A stretch of DNA of 64,000 bases from an uncultured Sphingomonas sp. (lineage in GTDB: Bacteria; Pseudomonadota; Alphaproteobacteria; Sphingomonadales; Sphingomonadaceae). Location of the stretch: the NCBI RefSeq assembly GCF_913774285.1, contig NZ_CAJYHX010000006.1:186001-250000 (forward strand), written 5' to 3'. Below, one piece after another: positions 51,595-60,716 of this stretch. The notes beneath the pieces were generated by a model that was not told the DNA's origin, searched no databases, and saw only the letters and a list, made by a program, of their open reading frames with translations. Position 1 is the stretch's first letter; every line of letters begins with the position of its first letter. Position numbers and translations under genes: made by a program.

Positions 51595-53100
51595 ATGAGC
51601 CGAATTGCGCACCCGGGACTGGCCGCCAAGGTCACCACCGCCGAACACGCCGCCTCGTTCATCGCCGACGGGATGACCGTCGGGATGAGCGGGTTCACCG
51701 GCTCCGGCTATCCCAAGGCGGTGCCGATCGCGCTCGCCGCGCAGATCGAGGCGGAGCACGCCGCCGGCAAGCCGATGCGGCTCAAGGTATGGACCGGCGC
51801 CTCGACCGGCCCGGAGCTCGACGGCGCGCTCGCCCGCGTCGACGGCATCGCCGCCCGGCTACCCTATAATTCCGATCCCATCGCCCGCGAGAAGATCAAC
51901 GCCGGCGAGATGGACTATGTCGACCTGCACCTCAGCCAGGTCGCGCCGCTCGCCTGGGAGGGGTTTCTGGGCCAGCTCGACGTGGCGGTGATCGAAGTCG
52001 CCGGCATCCGCGAGGACGGGTCGCTGATCCCCTCCACCTCGGTGGGCAACAACAAGACTTGGCTCGACGTCGCCAAGCGCGTGATCCTGGAGGTCAACAG
52101 CTGGCAGAACCCGGCACTGGAGGGGATGCACGACATCTATTACGGCACCGCGCTGCCGCCCAACCGCGTACCGATCCCGCTCACCGCGCCCGACCAGCGC
52201 ATCGGCCAGCCCACCCTGCGATGCGATCCGCACAAGGTGATCGCGGTGGTCGAGACCAACGCACCCGACCGCAACCTGCCCTTCGCCGCGCCGGACGCCA
52301 GCGCGCTCGCCATTGCCCAGCACCTGATCGAGTTCTTCCGCCACGAAGTCGGCAAGGGCCGCCTGCCGCCGTCGCTGCTGCCGCTGCAATCGGGCGTGGG
52401 CAACATCGCCAATGCGGTGCTCGCAGGTCTCCTGACCGCGCCGTTCGAGAACCTCACCGCCTATACCGAGGTGCTGCAGGACGGGATGCTCGACCTGCTG
52501 GCGGCGGGCAAGCTGCGCATGGCGAGCTGCACCGCCTTCTCGCTGAGTCCCGGCGCGGCCGAGCGGCTCAACCAGGATCTCGACCGGTTCCGCGACCGGA
52601 TCCTGCTGCGTTCGCAGGAGATCAGCAACCACCCCGAAGTGGTCCGTCGCCTCGGCTGCCTGGCGATGAACGGGATGATCGAGGCGGACCTGTACGGCAA
52701 CGTCAATTCCACCCACGTCATGGGCTCGCGCATCCAGAACGGCATCGGCGGATCGGGCGATTTCGCGCGCAACGCCTATATCTCGATCTTCATGTCGCCC
52801 TCCACCGCCAAGGGCGGGGCGATCTCGTCGATCGTGCCGCACGTCAGCCATGTCGATCACATCGCGCAGGACGTGCAGATCGTGGTGACCGAGCAGGGCC
52901 TGGCCGATCTGCGCGGGCTAGCGCCCCGCAAGCGCGCCGAGCAGGTGATCGAGCGCTGCGCGCATCCAACCTACAAGCCGATGCTGCGCGATTATTATGA
53001 GCGCGCGCTGGCGGGAAGCTATGGCAAGCAGACGCCGATGCTGCCGGGCGAAGCCCTCGCCTGGCACCAGCGTTTCATCGATACGGGATCGATGCTGTAA
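51595..53100 (+). CDS. acetyl-CoA hydrolase/transferase family protein
   Basis: The 501-residue class I CoA-transferase has the N-terminal GMTVGMSGFTGSGYPKAVP (~27-45), the oxyanion segment LPLQSGVGNIANAVLAGL (~260-277), the glutamate in AYTEVLQDGMLDLL (~290) and NSTHVMGSRIQNGIGGSGDFARNA split over ~370-395. This is the pattern of succinyl-CoA:acetate CoA-transferase (AarC, Cat1). It may move CoA between acetate and succinate. GAGAGG just upstream fixes the start at 51595. The ~250-base gap to the divergent diiron gene holds both promoters. Confidence 0.9.
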   Translation: MSRIAHPGLAAKVTTAEHAASFIADGMTVGMSGFTGSGYPKAVPIALAAQIEAEHAAGKPMRLKVWTGASTGPELDGALARVDGIAARLPYNSDPIAREKINAGEMDYVDLHLSQVAPLAWEGFLGQLDVAVIEVAGIREDGSLIPSTSVGNNKTWLDVAKRVILEVNSWQNPALEGMHDIYYGTALPPNRVPIPLTAPDQRIGQPTLRCDPHKVIAVVETNAPDRNLPFAAPDASALAIAQHLIEFFRHEVGKGRLPPSLLPLQSGVGNIANAVLAGLLTAPFENLTAYTEVLQDGMLDLLAAGKLRMASCTAFSLSPGAAERLNQDLDRFRDRILLRSQEISNHPEVVRRLGCLAMNGMIEADLYGNVNSTHVMGSRIQNGIGGSGDFARNAYISIFMSPSTAKGGAISSIVPHVSHVDHIAQDVQIVVTEQGLADLRGLAPRKRAEQVIERCAHPTYKPMLRDYYERALAGSYGKQTPMLPGEALAWHQRFIDTGSML

Positions 53101-53174
53101 TACTACCTAGCGACGCTTCCACGAGAGGAGCGGCGGAGCGACCACCCCTATAATGTTTCTGAGCCGCGGCGCGC

Positions 53175-54473
53175 ATGCCGCGGCCGGGAACAGGATCCGT
53201 GGACGCCAACCCGCCCGACGCCAGGACATATGATCCGCTCGAACGCTCGATGCAGCGGCGGGTGATCGCGGCGTCTGCCGCGGTGATGGTGATGGTCGTC
53301 GCCCACCTGTTGCATCCGCTCTCGCATGACCGTGACATCCAGCTTGTCGACGCGGTCCTCGAGTTCGGCAGCGCCGCACTTGCGCTGTTCCTGCTGCTGG
53401 TCGGCGGCCCGGAGACGCTGCGCGTCCTCCGCGATCGCCGCCAGGATGCCGAACGTGCCCATGCCGAGCGCAAGCAGATCAACCACCTGTTCCGCATGAC
53501 CGAGATGCTGCAGAGCGCCAACGGCTATGCCGATGCCAATGCGGTGCTGGGGGCGACGATCGACTCGCTGCTCGCCGGCTTCGGCGGTGCGCTCTACGTG
53601 TTCAACAATTCACGCGACCGGCTGGAGCTGTCCGCCAGCTGGCATTGGCCGGAGGCGGATACCCTGCGGCAGATGCTCACGCCGTCGCAGTGCTGGGCGC
53701 TCAAGCGCGGCAAGCCGCACCTCAACGCCGAGACGCGCGGGGCGCTGCGCTGCGAACACCATCTCGGTTGCGCCACCGTGCTCGAACTGCCGATGACCGC
53801 GCATGGCGAGATCCAGGGCATGCTCAAGGTCGCGACCACCCTGCCCGACGCTGCCGCGCAGCTGGCGCGGATCCAGCCGCTCGCCACCGCGATCGCCGAT
53901 GCGATGTCGCTCGCCGTCTCCAACATCGCGCTGCGAGAGAAGCTGCGCACCCAGGCGCTGCGCGATCCACTTACCGGGCTCTACAACCGCCGCTACATGG
54001 AGGATGCGCTCGCCCGCCACGCCAGCCTGGCGGAGCGCACCGGCGCGCACCTCTCCGCGATCATGATCGATCTCGATCACTTCAAGAAGCTCAACGACGA
54101 ATTCGGCCATGCGCTGGGCGATTCGGTGCTGCGCGAGACCGCGGCGCAGATCATGGGGGCGCTGCGCACCTCGGACGTCGCCTGCCGCTATGGCGGCGAG
54201 GAGCTGCTGGTGATCCTGCCCGAATGCGGGTTGAGCGAAGCGGTCGCGAAGGCCGAGATCCTCCGCGAGCGGATCGAGGCGCTGTCCGCCACCCATGATG
54301 CGAAGATCTCGGCCTCGTTCGGGGTCGCCGCAATTCCCGAGAGCACCCGCTCGGTCGCCGATCTGCTCGGCATGGCCGATGCCGCACTCTACCAGGCGAA
54401 GGAGGGCGGGCGAAATCGCGTGGTAGCTGCCCCCAGTCGCGAACCGCCGATGCTGCCCCTCGCCGCGGAGTGA
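53175..54473 (+). CDS. diguanylate cyclase with GAF-like sensor domain
   Basis: 432 residues: two N-terminal membrane helices (VIAASAAVMVMVVAHLL and FGSAALALFLLLVGG), a short coiled coil, a GAF-like domain (~105-265) and a C-terminal GGDEF domain. The active site reads YGGEEL (~338-343), competent for c-di-GMP synthesis, and RTSD five residues before it is an intact inhibitory I-site, so product feedback is expected. DxLTGLYNRR is conserved as RDPLTGLYNRRYM. The start is uncertain: the ATG at 53175 has no ribosome-binding site, and a GTG at 53199 follows AGGA. Confidence 0.9.
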   Translation: MPRPGTGSVDANPPDARTYDPLERSMQRRVIAASAAVMVMVVAHLLHPLSHDRDIQLVDAVLEFGSAALALFLLLVGGPETLRVLRDRRQDAERAHAERKQINHLFRMTEMLQSANGYADANAVLGATIDSLLAGFGGALYVFNNSRDRLELSASWHWPEADTLRQMLTPSQCWALKRGKPHLNAETRGALRCEHHLGCATVLELPMTAHGEIQGMLKVATTLPDAAAQLARIQPLATAIADAMSLAVSNIALREKLRTQALRDPLTGLYNRRYMEDALARHASLAERTGAHLSAIMIDLDHFKKLNDEFGHALGDSVLRETAAQIMGALRTSDVACRYGGEELLVILPECGLSEAVAKAEILRERIEALSATHDAKISASFGVAAIPESTRSVADLLGMADAALYQAKEGGRNRVVAAPSREPPMLPLAAE

Positions 54474-54519
54474 ACCGGGCGGGCTTCCGTCCTCAGCTTC
54501 GCTCGGTTAAGCCTTAGGA

Positions 54520-56847
54520 ATGCAGGGGACATTTCAGCGCGCCGCGCTCGCACTCGCCGCCACGTCGCTTCTGGCAGCGCCGCTCGCCGCCCAGACCGGC
54601 TATGAGCATGCCGATCCGCTGGTCGGCACCGGCGGCGAGGGTCACACCTTCCCCGGCGCGGTCGCACCCTTCGGCATGGTGCAGCTGAGCCCCGATACCG
54701 ATACCAGCTGCGCGATCCGCGAATGCTACGGCCATGCCGCGGGCTATCGGCACGGCGATCCGACCATCCAGGGCTTCTCGCTGACCCACTTCTCGGGCGC
54801 TGGTCATTCGGACCTGGGCGACTTCCTGATCGCACCGGTGGCGGGCGACACCGTGCCGCTGGAGCCGGGCGACCCGAAGAAGCCGGGCTCGGGCTATCGC
54901 TCGCGCTTCACCCATGCCGAGGAAGTGGCGCGGCCGGGCTATTATGCGGTAATGCTGCAGGACCAGGGCATCCGCGCCGAGATGACCGCAGGCACGCGCG
55001 TCGCGGTCGAGCGCTACGCCTTCCCGGCTGGCAAGGCAGCGCATCTCGTGCTCGATCTGCGCAGTTCGCTGTACAATTATCCGGGCAAGATCCTCTGGTC
55101 GTCGGTGCGCGTGCGCCCGGACGGGACGATCACCGGCGCCCGCGAGACGCGCGGCTGGGCGCCCGCGCGGAAGCTGTTCTTCGCGATCCGCCCGTCGACA
55201 CCGCTGAAGACCCATGCGTTCGTCGATACCGAAGGCAAGGTGCCCTATCGCGGCTTCCAGGGGCCCGGGCGTGGCGACGATGGCGTCGCCCAGCTGCAGG
55301 GGCGCTCGATCGTCGCGCGGCTCGATTTCGGGGTGCTCGATCGGCCACTGGAACTCCGCGTCGCGCTGTCGAGCGTCGACGAGGATGCCGCGATCGCCAA
55401 CCTCGCTACCGAAGCCGGCGACTTCGACGCCGTCCACGCCCGCACCACGGCCGCGTGGAAACAGGCGCTCGGCGCGATCGAGGCGCGGGGCAGCGACACC
55501 GCGCTGCGCAACTTCTACTCCGCCTTCTACCACACGCTGATGGCGCCCAGCGTCTTCTCCGACGCCGACGGCCGCTATCGCGGGCCCGACGACCAGGTCC
55601 ACCAGGCCAAGGGCTTCACCTTCCACTCGACCTTCTCGCTCTGGGATACCTTCCGCGTCGAGCATCCGCTGCTGCTGCTCGTCCAGCCCGAGGCGCGCAA
55701 CCGCGACATCATCCGCTCGCTGATCGCCAGCCAGCAGGAGAGCCCCTTCGGCATCCTCCCGGTCTGGCAGTTCCAGGGCCGCGAGACCTGGACGATGATC
55801 GGCTACCATGCCGTCCCGGTCATCGCCGACGCCTACCTCAAGGGCCTCCGCGGATTCGACGGCAAGGCCGCGCTCGACGCGATGGTCGCGAGCGCCACCT
55901 ACGGCCCCTATGGCGGCCTCGACTGGTACCAGAAGCTGGGCTTCGTGCCGATCGACAAGGAGCCCGAAGCCGCCTCCAAGACCGTCGAATATGCCTATGA
56001 CGACTGGACCATCGCCCGCATGGCGCGCGCCATGGGCCGCGAGGATCTCGCCGCCACGTTCGAGAAGCGCGCGGGCAACTGGCGCAACAGCTTCGACGTG
56101 AAGACCGGCTTCCTGCGCGCCCGCAAGAGCGACGGGGCGTACCGCGAACCCTTCGATCCCACCGCGATCAACTATGGCTCGGACTATACCGAGGGCAATG
56201 CCTGGCAATATTCGTGGTTCGTGCCCCAGGACCAGGCCGGGCTGTTCCGCCTGATGGGCGGCGATGCGGCGGTGGTGCGCAAGCTCGACGCGATGTTCGA
56301 CTTCGACAATTCGAAGATCGACTACAGCCATGCCGAGGATATCGCCGGGCTGATCGGCCAGTACATCCATGGCAACGAGCCGAGCCACCATGTCGCCTAT
56401 CTGTACAGCTATGCCGGCCAGCCCTGGCGGACGCAGGAACGGCTGAAGCAGATCGTCGAGAGCCAGTACAAGCCGACGCCGGATGGGCTCGCCGGCAATG
56501 ACGATCTCGGCCAGATGTCGGCGTGGCTGGTGTTCACGATGCTAGGGTTCTACCCGGTCGCGCCGGGCTCCAACCAATATGTGCTGGGGCGGCCGTTCCT
56601 GGAGCAGGCGACGCTGACGCTGCCGAACGGCAAGCGCTTCACCGTGAGCGCGCCGGGGCTGTCGGAGGCGAATCGCTATGTCGGCAGCGCGACGCTGAAC
56701 GGCCGCAAGCTCGACCGACAATATGTGACGCACGAAGAGCTGATGCGCGGCGGCGAGCTGCGCTTCGTCATGCAGGCGACGCCGAACCGGGCAGTGGTGC
56801 CGGTGGCGGCGCGGCCGTTTTCGATGTCGGCCCCTGCCCCACGCTGA
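54520..56847 (+). CDS. GH92 family glycoside hydrolase (alpha-mannosidase), exported
   Basis: The 775-residue protein has a signal peptide (ALALAATSLLAAPLAAQ) and the GH92 N-terminal block YEHADPLVGTGGEGHTFPGA (26-45) with PFGMVQLSPDT; later TFSLWDTFRVEHPLL (~371-385), GNEPSHHVAYLYSYAG (~620-635) and NDDLGQMSAWLVFTMLGFYP (~657-676) are the catalytic-site and calcium-site blocks of the family. GH92 enzymes remove alpha-linked mannose with inversion. It acts in the periplasm or outside, on glycans from the environment. No transporter or mannose genes are adjacent. Confidence 0.94.
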   Translation: MQGTFQRAALALAATSLLAAPLAAQTGYEHADPLVGTGGEGHTFPGAVAPFGMVQLSPDTDTSCAIRECYGHAAGYRHGDPTIQGFSLTHFSGAGHSDLGDFLIAPVAGDTVPLEPGDPKKPGSGYRSRFTHAEEVARPGYYAVMLQDQGIRAEMTAGTRVAVERYAFPAGKAAHLVLDLRSSLYNYPGKILWSSVRVRPDGTITGARETRGWAPARKLFFAIRPSTPLKTHAFVDTEGKVPYRGFQGPGRGDDGVAQLQGRSIVARLDFGVLDRPLELRVALSSVDEDAAIANLATEAGDFDAVHARTTAAWKQALGAIEARGSDTALRNFYSAFYHTLMAPSVFSDADGRYRGPDDQVHQAKGFTFHSTFSLWDTFRVEHPLLLLVQPEARNRDIIRSLIASQQESPFGILPVWQFQGRETWTMIGYHAVPVIADAYLKGLRGFDGKAALDAMVASATYGPYGGLDWYQKLGFVPIDKEPEAASKTVEYAYDDWTIARMARAMGREDLAATFEKRAGNWRNSFDVKTGFLRARKSDGAYREPFDPTAINYGSDYTEGNAWQYSWFVPQDQAGLFRLMGGDAAVVRKLDAMFDFDNSKIDYSHAEDIAGLIGQYIHGNEPSHHVAYLYSYAGQPWRTQERLKQIVESQYKPTPDGLAGNDDLGQMSAWLVFTMLGFYPVAPGSNQYVLGRPFLEQATLTLPNGKRFTVSAPGLSEANRYVGSATLNGRKLDRQYVTHEELMRGGELRFVMQATPNRAVVPVAARPFSMSAPAPR

Positions 56848-56882
56848 TGCTGCGGTTGTAAAGCGAGCTCTTCCCAGCAGCT

Positions 56883-56975
56883 GTCATCCCGGCGAAAGCC
56901 GGGATCCATTCGCCCCTCGGTCGCGGCAAGAGCCTAGACGCAGCGCCAATGGATCCCGGCTTTCGCCTGGATGAC
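56883..56975. repeat. 93-bp palindromic intergenic repeat, copy 2
   Basis: It opens GTCATCCCGGCGAAAGCC and closes with the inverted GGCTTTCGCCTGGATGAC, with an inner AGCGCCAATGGATCCCGG. It lies between the convergent GH92 and murA genes and belongs to the family seen at 29802 and 59189. Confidence 0.75.
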
Positions 56976-57020
56976 AACCTATAGGGTACAGTCCTGCACT
57001 TTCCGCTCGTACGGAACGGT

Positions 57021-58304
57021 TCAGCCGTCGCCGACGCGCTCGATATCCGCGCCGACGGCCTGCAGCTTCTCTTCCAGCCGCTCATAGCCGCGGTCGAGAT
57101 GGTAGACCCGGTTGACCTGCGTCTCGCCTTCCGCCGCCAGGCCGGCGAGGATCAGGCTCATCGAGGCGCGCAGGTCGGTCGCCATCACCGGCGCGCCGGT
57201 CAGCTTTTTCACCCCGCGCACAATCGCGGTGCGGCCATGCACCTCAATGTCCGCCCCCATGCGGGCCAGCTCGGGCACGTGCATGTAGCGATTTTCGAAG
57301 ATCGTCTCGGTGAGCGTGCTCGCCCCATCCGCCTTGCACAGCATCGCCATGAACTGCGCCTGCATGTCGGTGGCGAAGCCCGGGAAGGGCGCGGTGTTGA
57401 GCGTCAGCGGATGGATGCCGTTCTCGGCGGCGATGCGCACGCCGTTCGGGGTTTCCTCCACCGTGATGCCGGCCTCGACCAGCGCATCCAACGTCGCGCG
57501 CATGTCCTCGGCCGAGGCGCCGACCAGCTCGACATCGCCGCCGGTGATCGCCGCCGCGCAGGCATAGCTGCCCGCCTCGATGCGATCGGGCATCACTGCA
57601 TAGGTGGCGCCGTGCAGCCGGTCACGGCCGTCGATCTCCAGCGTCTCGGTGCCGATGCCGCGGATCACCGCGCCCATCGCGACGAGCAGGTTGCACAGGT
57701 CGACGATCTCGGGCTCGCGCGCCGCATTCTCGAGCACGGTGGTGCCGCGCGCGGTCGCGGCCGCCATCAGCGCGTTCTCGGTCGCGCCGACCGAGACCAC
57801 CGGGAAGCGGAAGCGTCCGCCCGCGATGCGGCCGCCGGGCGCGGTCGCCTTCACATAGCCAGCGCTGATCTCGATCTCGGCGCCCATCGCCTCCAGCGCC
57901 TTGAGGTGCAGGTCGATCGGGCGGTTGCCGATCGCGCAGCCGCCGGGCAGCGACACCGTTGCCTCGCCTTCGCGCGCGAGCAGCGGGCCCAGCACCAGGA
58001 TCGAGGCGCGCATCTTGCGCACAATGTCATAGGGCGCGACCGTCGAGGTCAACCGGCTGGCGCGTACGGACAGCACCCGGCCGAATTCGTTCGGGCGCGT
58101 GCCCTCTACCGAGGTGGAGGCGCCGAGCTCATTCAGTAGATGTCCGAAGCTGTCGACATCTGCAAGCCGTGGCAGGTTGCGCAGCGTGAGCGGCTCGTCG
58201 GTGAGCAGCGCACACGGCATCAGGGTAAGGGCGGCGTTCTTCGCCCCGGAAATCGCGATCTTGCCGGCAAGTCGGTTGCCGCCACGGATGAGGATACGGT
58301 CCAT
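57021..58304 (-). CDS. murA: UDP-N-acetylglucosamine 1-carboxyvinyltransferase
   Basis: The 427-residue enzyme begins [24 protein letters not shown] in two blocks, with K22 and N23 for substrate binding, and has the catalytic cysteine C123 in [17 protein letters not shown], the fosfomycin target. [12 protein letters not shown] and [16 protein letters not shown] are further family blocks. It adds enolpyruvate to UDP-GlcNAc, the first committed step of peptidoglycan synthesis. A plain single gene between a repeat and the Crp/Fnr regulator, from which it diverges. Confidence 0.97.
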   Translation of the reverse strand: MDRILIRGGNRLAGKIAISGAKNAALTLMPCALLTDEPLTLRNLPRLADVDSFGHLLNELGASTSVEGTRPNEFGRVLSVRASRLTSTVAPYDIVRKMRASILVLGPLLAREGEATVSLPGGCAIGNRPIDLHLKALEAMGAEIEISAGYVKATAPGGRIAGGRFRFPVVSVGATENALMAAATARGTTVLENAAREPEIVDLCNLLVAMGAVIRGIGTETLEIDGRDRLHGATYAVMPDRIEAGSYACAAAITGGDVELVGASAEDMRATLDALVEAGITVEETPNGVRIAAENGIHPLTLNTAPFPGFATDMQAQFMAMLCKADGASTLTETIFENRYMHVPELARMGADIEVHGRTAIVRGVKKLTGAPVMATDLRASMSLILAGLAAEGETQVNRVYHLDRGYERLEEKLQAVGADIERVGDG

Positions 58305-58418
58305 GGCGAGCTTCTAGCCGCTCTGCGCGCGCGCGCAAGCGGCGGGCTGCTGGACGGGCTTGATCGATTTTAATGCGCTGATTTCGTTGCGCTGCTTTGC
58401 AGGGCGAACCGGGGGAAA

Positions 58419-59162
58419 GTGCAGAGCGTGTCATCCAGTTGTTTTGCCGATGTTTTGAGCGAGTTCATCAACCTCACGCCAAAGGAGCACGAGGCGCTGG
58501 ATGCGCTCGAGCTGCGCCAGCGCCATGTCCGGCGCGGGGCGATTTTACAACGTGAGAACGAGCCTTGCGGGGAATTGTTCATACTCCGCAAGGGGCTGAT
58601 GATGAGCTATGTGCTGCTCGACGACGGCAGCCGGCAGATTCTCCGATTCCTGTTCCCGGGCGACATGCTCGGCATCTCCTCGGCGATTTATCACGAAGCG
58701 CCGGAGACGCTGTGTGCCCTTTCGGACACGGTGGTCTGCCCGTTCGACCGCGCGACGCTGTCCGGAATCATGCAGGAACACCCCCGGCTGGCGGCGATGA
58801 TCCTCGTCTACAGCCAGATCGAGCGGGTCGCGCTCACCGATCGGTTGGCCGCACTGGGGCGGACCAGCGCCAAGGCGCGGGTCGCCGCACTGATGCTCGA
58901 CCTGCGCAACCGGCTGCGCGCAACCGACAAGTCGATCGACCGCGCATTCCCGCTGGGCCTGACGCAGGAAGAAATCGGGGATGCCACCGGGCTCACCGCA
59001 GTGCACGTCAACCGGATGCTGCGGCAACTGGAGGACGAAGGCATGATCGCGCGCGAGGGCGGCCGGGTGACGCTGCTCGATCCCGGTGCGCTCGCGGGGG
59101 CGGCGAACTACGTCAATCGCTACGAAGGCCTCGACCTGCGCTGGCTGCCGCCGGCGCGATAA
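58419..59162 (+). CDS. Crp/Fnr family transcriptional regulator
   Basis: 247 residues: an N-terminal cyclic-nucleotide-binding-like sensor (GELFILRKGLMMSYVLLDDG, FLFPGDMLG), a long dimerisation helix and a C-terminal helix-turn-helix, LTQEEIGDATGLTAVHVNRM (~180-199) with the recognition helix TAVHVNRMLRQL. It lacks the four-cysteine iron-sulfur ligands of Fnr, so it is FixK-like or CRP-like with an unknown signal. The start is a GTG at 58419 or another at 58428; both follow GGGGGA at awkward distances. Divergent from murA. Confidence 0.87.
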   Translation: MQSVSSSCFADVLSEFINLTPKEHEALDALELRQRHVRRGAILQRENEPCGELFILRKGLMMSYVLLDDGSRQILRFLFPGDMLGISSAIYHEAPETLCALSDTVVCPFDRATLSGIMQEHPRLAAMILVYSQIERVALTDRLAALGRTSAKARVAALMLDLRNRLRATDKSIDRAFPLGLTQEEIGDATGLTAVHVNRMLRQLEDEGMIAREGGRVTLLDPGALAGAANYVNRYEGLDLRWLPPAR

Positions 59163-59188
59163 GGCGCGGAAGGCGTCCACTCTCGATC

Positions 59189-59287
59189 GTCATTCCCGCG
59201 AAGGCGGAAATCCATTTTTGCCGGGATGCCGTGGGCAGGAACCGGACCTTCAGCGCCAATGGATTCTCGCATCCGCGGGGATGACGA
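59189..59287. repeat. 99-bp palindromic intergenic repeat, copy 3
   Basis: It opens CGTCATTCCCGCGAAGGCGG and closes CCGCGGGGATGACG, with the inner GGAACCGGACCTTCAGCGCC and CAATGGATT close to copy 1. It lies between the convergent Crp/Fnr and clpS genes. Confidence 0.75.
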
Positions 59288-59338
59288 CGTTGCATTGGAA
59301 CAATGCCGGCATCACGCGCCGAAGCGCCGCGAAGCCGC

Positions 59339-59671
59339 TTACGCCTTTTCCAGCGTGCACTGCAGCGGGTGCTGGTTCTGCCGGGCGAAGTCGATCACCT
59401 GCGAAACCTTGGTCTCGGCCACTTCGTAGCTGAACACGCCGCAAACGCCCACACCGCGCTGGTGGACGTGGAGCATCACCTGGGTCGCTTCCTCGATATT
59501 CATCCGGAAGAAACGCTGCAGCACCAGCACGACGAACTCCATCGGCGTGTAATCGTCGTTGAGCATCAGCACCCGATAGGGCGTCGGCTTCTTGGTGCGG
59601 GTGCGGGTGCGCGTGGCGATGCCGACGGCATTGTCATTGCCGCGATCGTCCTGGTCGCCGTCCTCAGCCAT
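59339..59671 (-). CDS. clpS: ClpS, ATP-dependent Clp protease adaptor
   Basis: 110 residues with a charged, disordered N terminus and the ClpS core: [21 protein letters not shown] (~33-53), with the ND and M residues that bind N-degrons, then [22 protein letters not shown], with the ClpA-contacting region and the conserved VHxxG. It delivers N-end-rule substrates to ClpAP. An ATG ten codons upstream (59701) is possible. It follows the phasin gene on the same strand after that gene's terminator. clpA is 37 kb away. Confidence 0.93.
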   Translation of the reverse strand: MAEDGDQDDRGNDNAVGIATRTRTRTKKPTPYRVLMLNDDYTPMEFVVLVLQRFFRMNIEEATQVMLHVHQRGVGVCGVFSYEVAETKVSQVIDFARQNQHPLQCTLEKA

Positions 59672-59775
59672 CCGGATCTGTGTTGTACGAAGCTCGACCA
59701 TAGGCGTCGCAAAATATGTCGCACTGCCGCCAAGGGCAAGGCATCCCGAGGACGCGGCGGCATTTTGTCGGCACG

Positions 59776-59806
59776 AAAAAGGGGCAATCGCCGCAGCGAT
59801 CGCCCC
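59776..59806 (-). terminator. intrinsic terminator of the phasin gene
   Basis: On the minus strand an 11-pair stem GGGGCGATCGC/GCGATTGCCCC (one G-U pair) around TGCG is followed by TTTTT. Confidence 0.85.
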
Positions 59807-59838
59807 CCATTCGTAGCAATCCGGATCGGCAAGGCCGA

Positions 59839-60597
59839 TCAGGCGGTGGTCTTCACCTTCTCGACGGCGACCGCGAAGCGGTTCGAGATCGGCTGCGCGG
59901 CGTCGCCGGCCAGCTTGATCATCGCTTCGGTGTGCTTCGAGGCTTCGGCGACGTACGAGTCGAACGCGCTGCGCATGTAATCGCTCTGCAGCTTGAAGAA
60001 GTCGGTCGGCGACTTGACCGAGGCCAGGTTCTTCATCGCGGCAGTCGCGCTCTCGAACGAGCGGCGGCTGTAATCGGCAGCTTCCTGGCCCAGGGTCTCG
60101 AAGCCCTTGGCGGCGATGCGGCCCGACTCGACCAGCGCCTCGATGTTGCCCTTGGCGAACTCGTTGGCTTCTTCGACCAGCTTGGTCGACTTCTCGACGG
60201 CGGCCTTGGCGCGCTCGTTCATGTCGGCGAAAGCGGTATGGGCCTGGGTCGTCGCGTTCTCGTAGGTGGTAGCCATGATCGAAATTTCCTTCGCGGTGCT
60301 GGTGGTGACCGCCGGCGCGACGGTCTCTGCGGCTTCGATCACCGGTTCGGCGACGGCCTTGGCCGTTTCCGCGGGGGCGGCGATCGTCTCTTCAACGTGG
60401 GTCTTCACTTCCTGCGGTGCAGCGGTTTCAACCGGCGCCGGTACCAGAGCCGCGGCCGGGACGATCGTCTCGGCAAGCGGGGGTACGGGCGGCGGCGTCA
60501 CCGCGGCAGCATCGGCCAGTATCGCGGGCTTTGGTGCGCCGCGTGCCGCCGTTTTCGCGGCGGGTTTGGCCGTCGTCTTGGGTCCCTTGCTGGCCAT
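59839..60597 (-). CDS. phasin family protein with long Ala/Pro-rich N-terminal extension
   Basis: 252 residues. The C-terminal ~145 residues are a canonical phasin: amphipathic helices such as [39 protein letters not shown] and [20 protein letters not shown], which coat PHA granules. The first ~105 residues are Ala, Pro, Val and Thr-rich. At 60276 an internal ATG ([10 protein letters not shown]) sits behind AAGGA and would give the usual short phasin, so two forms are possible. A clear promoter and a palindromic operator candidate lie upstream. It follows phaC on the same strand. Confidence 0.9.
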   Translation of the reverse strand: MASKGPKTTAKPAAKTAARGAPKPAILADAAAVTPPPVPPLAETIVPAAALVPAPVETAAPQEVKTHVEETIAAPAETAKAVAEPVIEAAETVAPAVTTSTAKEISIMATTYENATTQAHTAFADMNERAKAAVEKSTKLVEEANEFAKGNIEALVESGRIAAKGFETLGQEAADYSRRSFESATAAMKNLASVKSPTDFFKLQSDYMRSAFDSYVAEASKHTEAMIKLAGDAAQPISNRFAVAVEKVKTTA

Positions 60598-60631
60598 GTG
60601 ACTAGCTTCCCTGCCTATTGCTGCACCGCAG

Positions 60632-60660
60632 CATATAGCGACGTGGTGTCAGATTTGCAA
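60632..60660 (-). promoter_or_regulatory. sigma-70-type promoter of the phasin gene
   Basis: On the minus strand TTGCAA (60655-60660) and TATATG (60632-60637) are separated by 17 bases. The start point would be near 60625, giving a ~28-base leader before the ATG at 60597, with GGGAA as ribosome-binding site. Confidence 0.65.
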
Positions 60661-60667
60661 GGCGTCA

Positions 60668-60682
60668 TTGTGCACTGCACAA
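60668..60682. promoter_or_regulatory. palindromic operator candidate TTGTGCACTGCACAA
   Basis: A perfect seven-base inverted repeat with one central base, eight bases upstream of the phasin -35. TGCA-rich palindromes in phasin promoters are bound by the repressor PhaR in other proteobacteria; the identity of the binding protein here is inference. Confidence 0.5.
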
Positions 60683-60716
60683 AATGTAACAAATTGCTCA
60701 GTTAGAGAACAATTTG

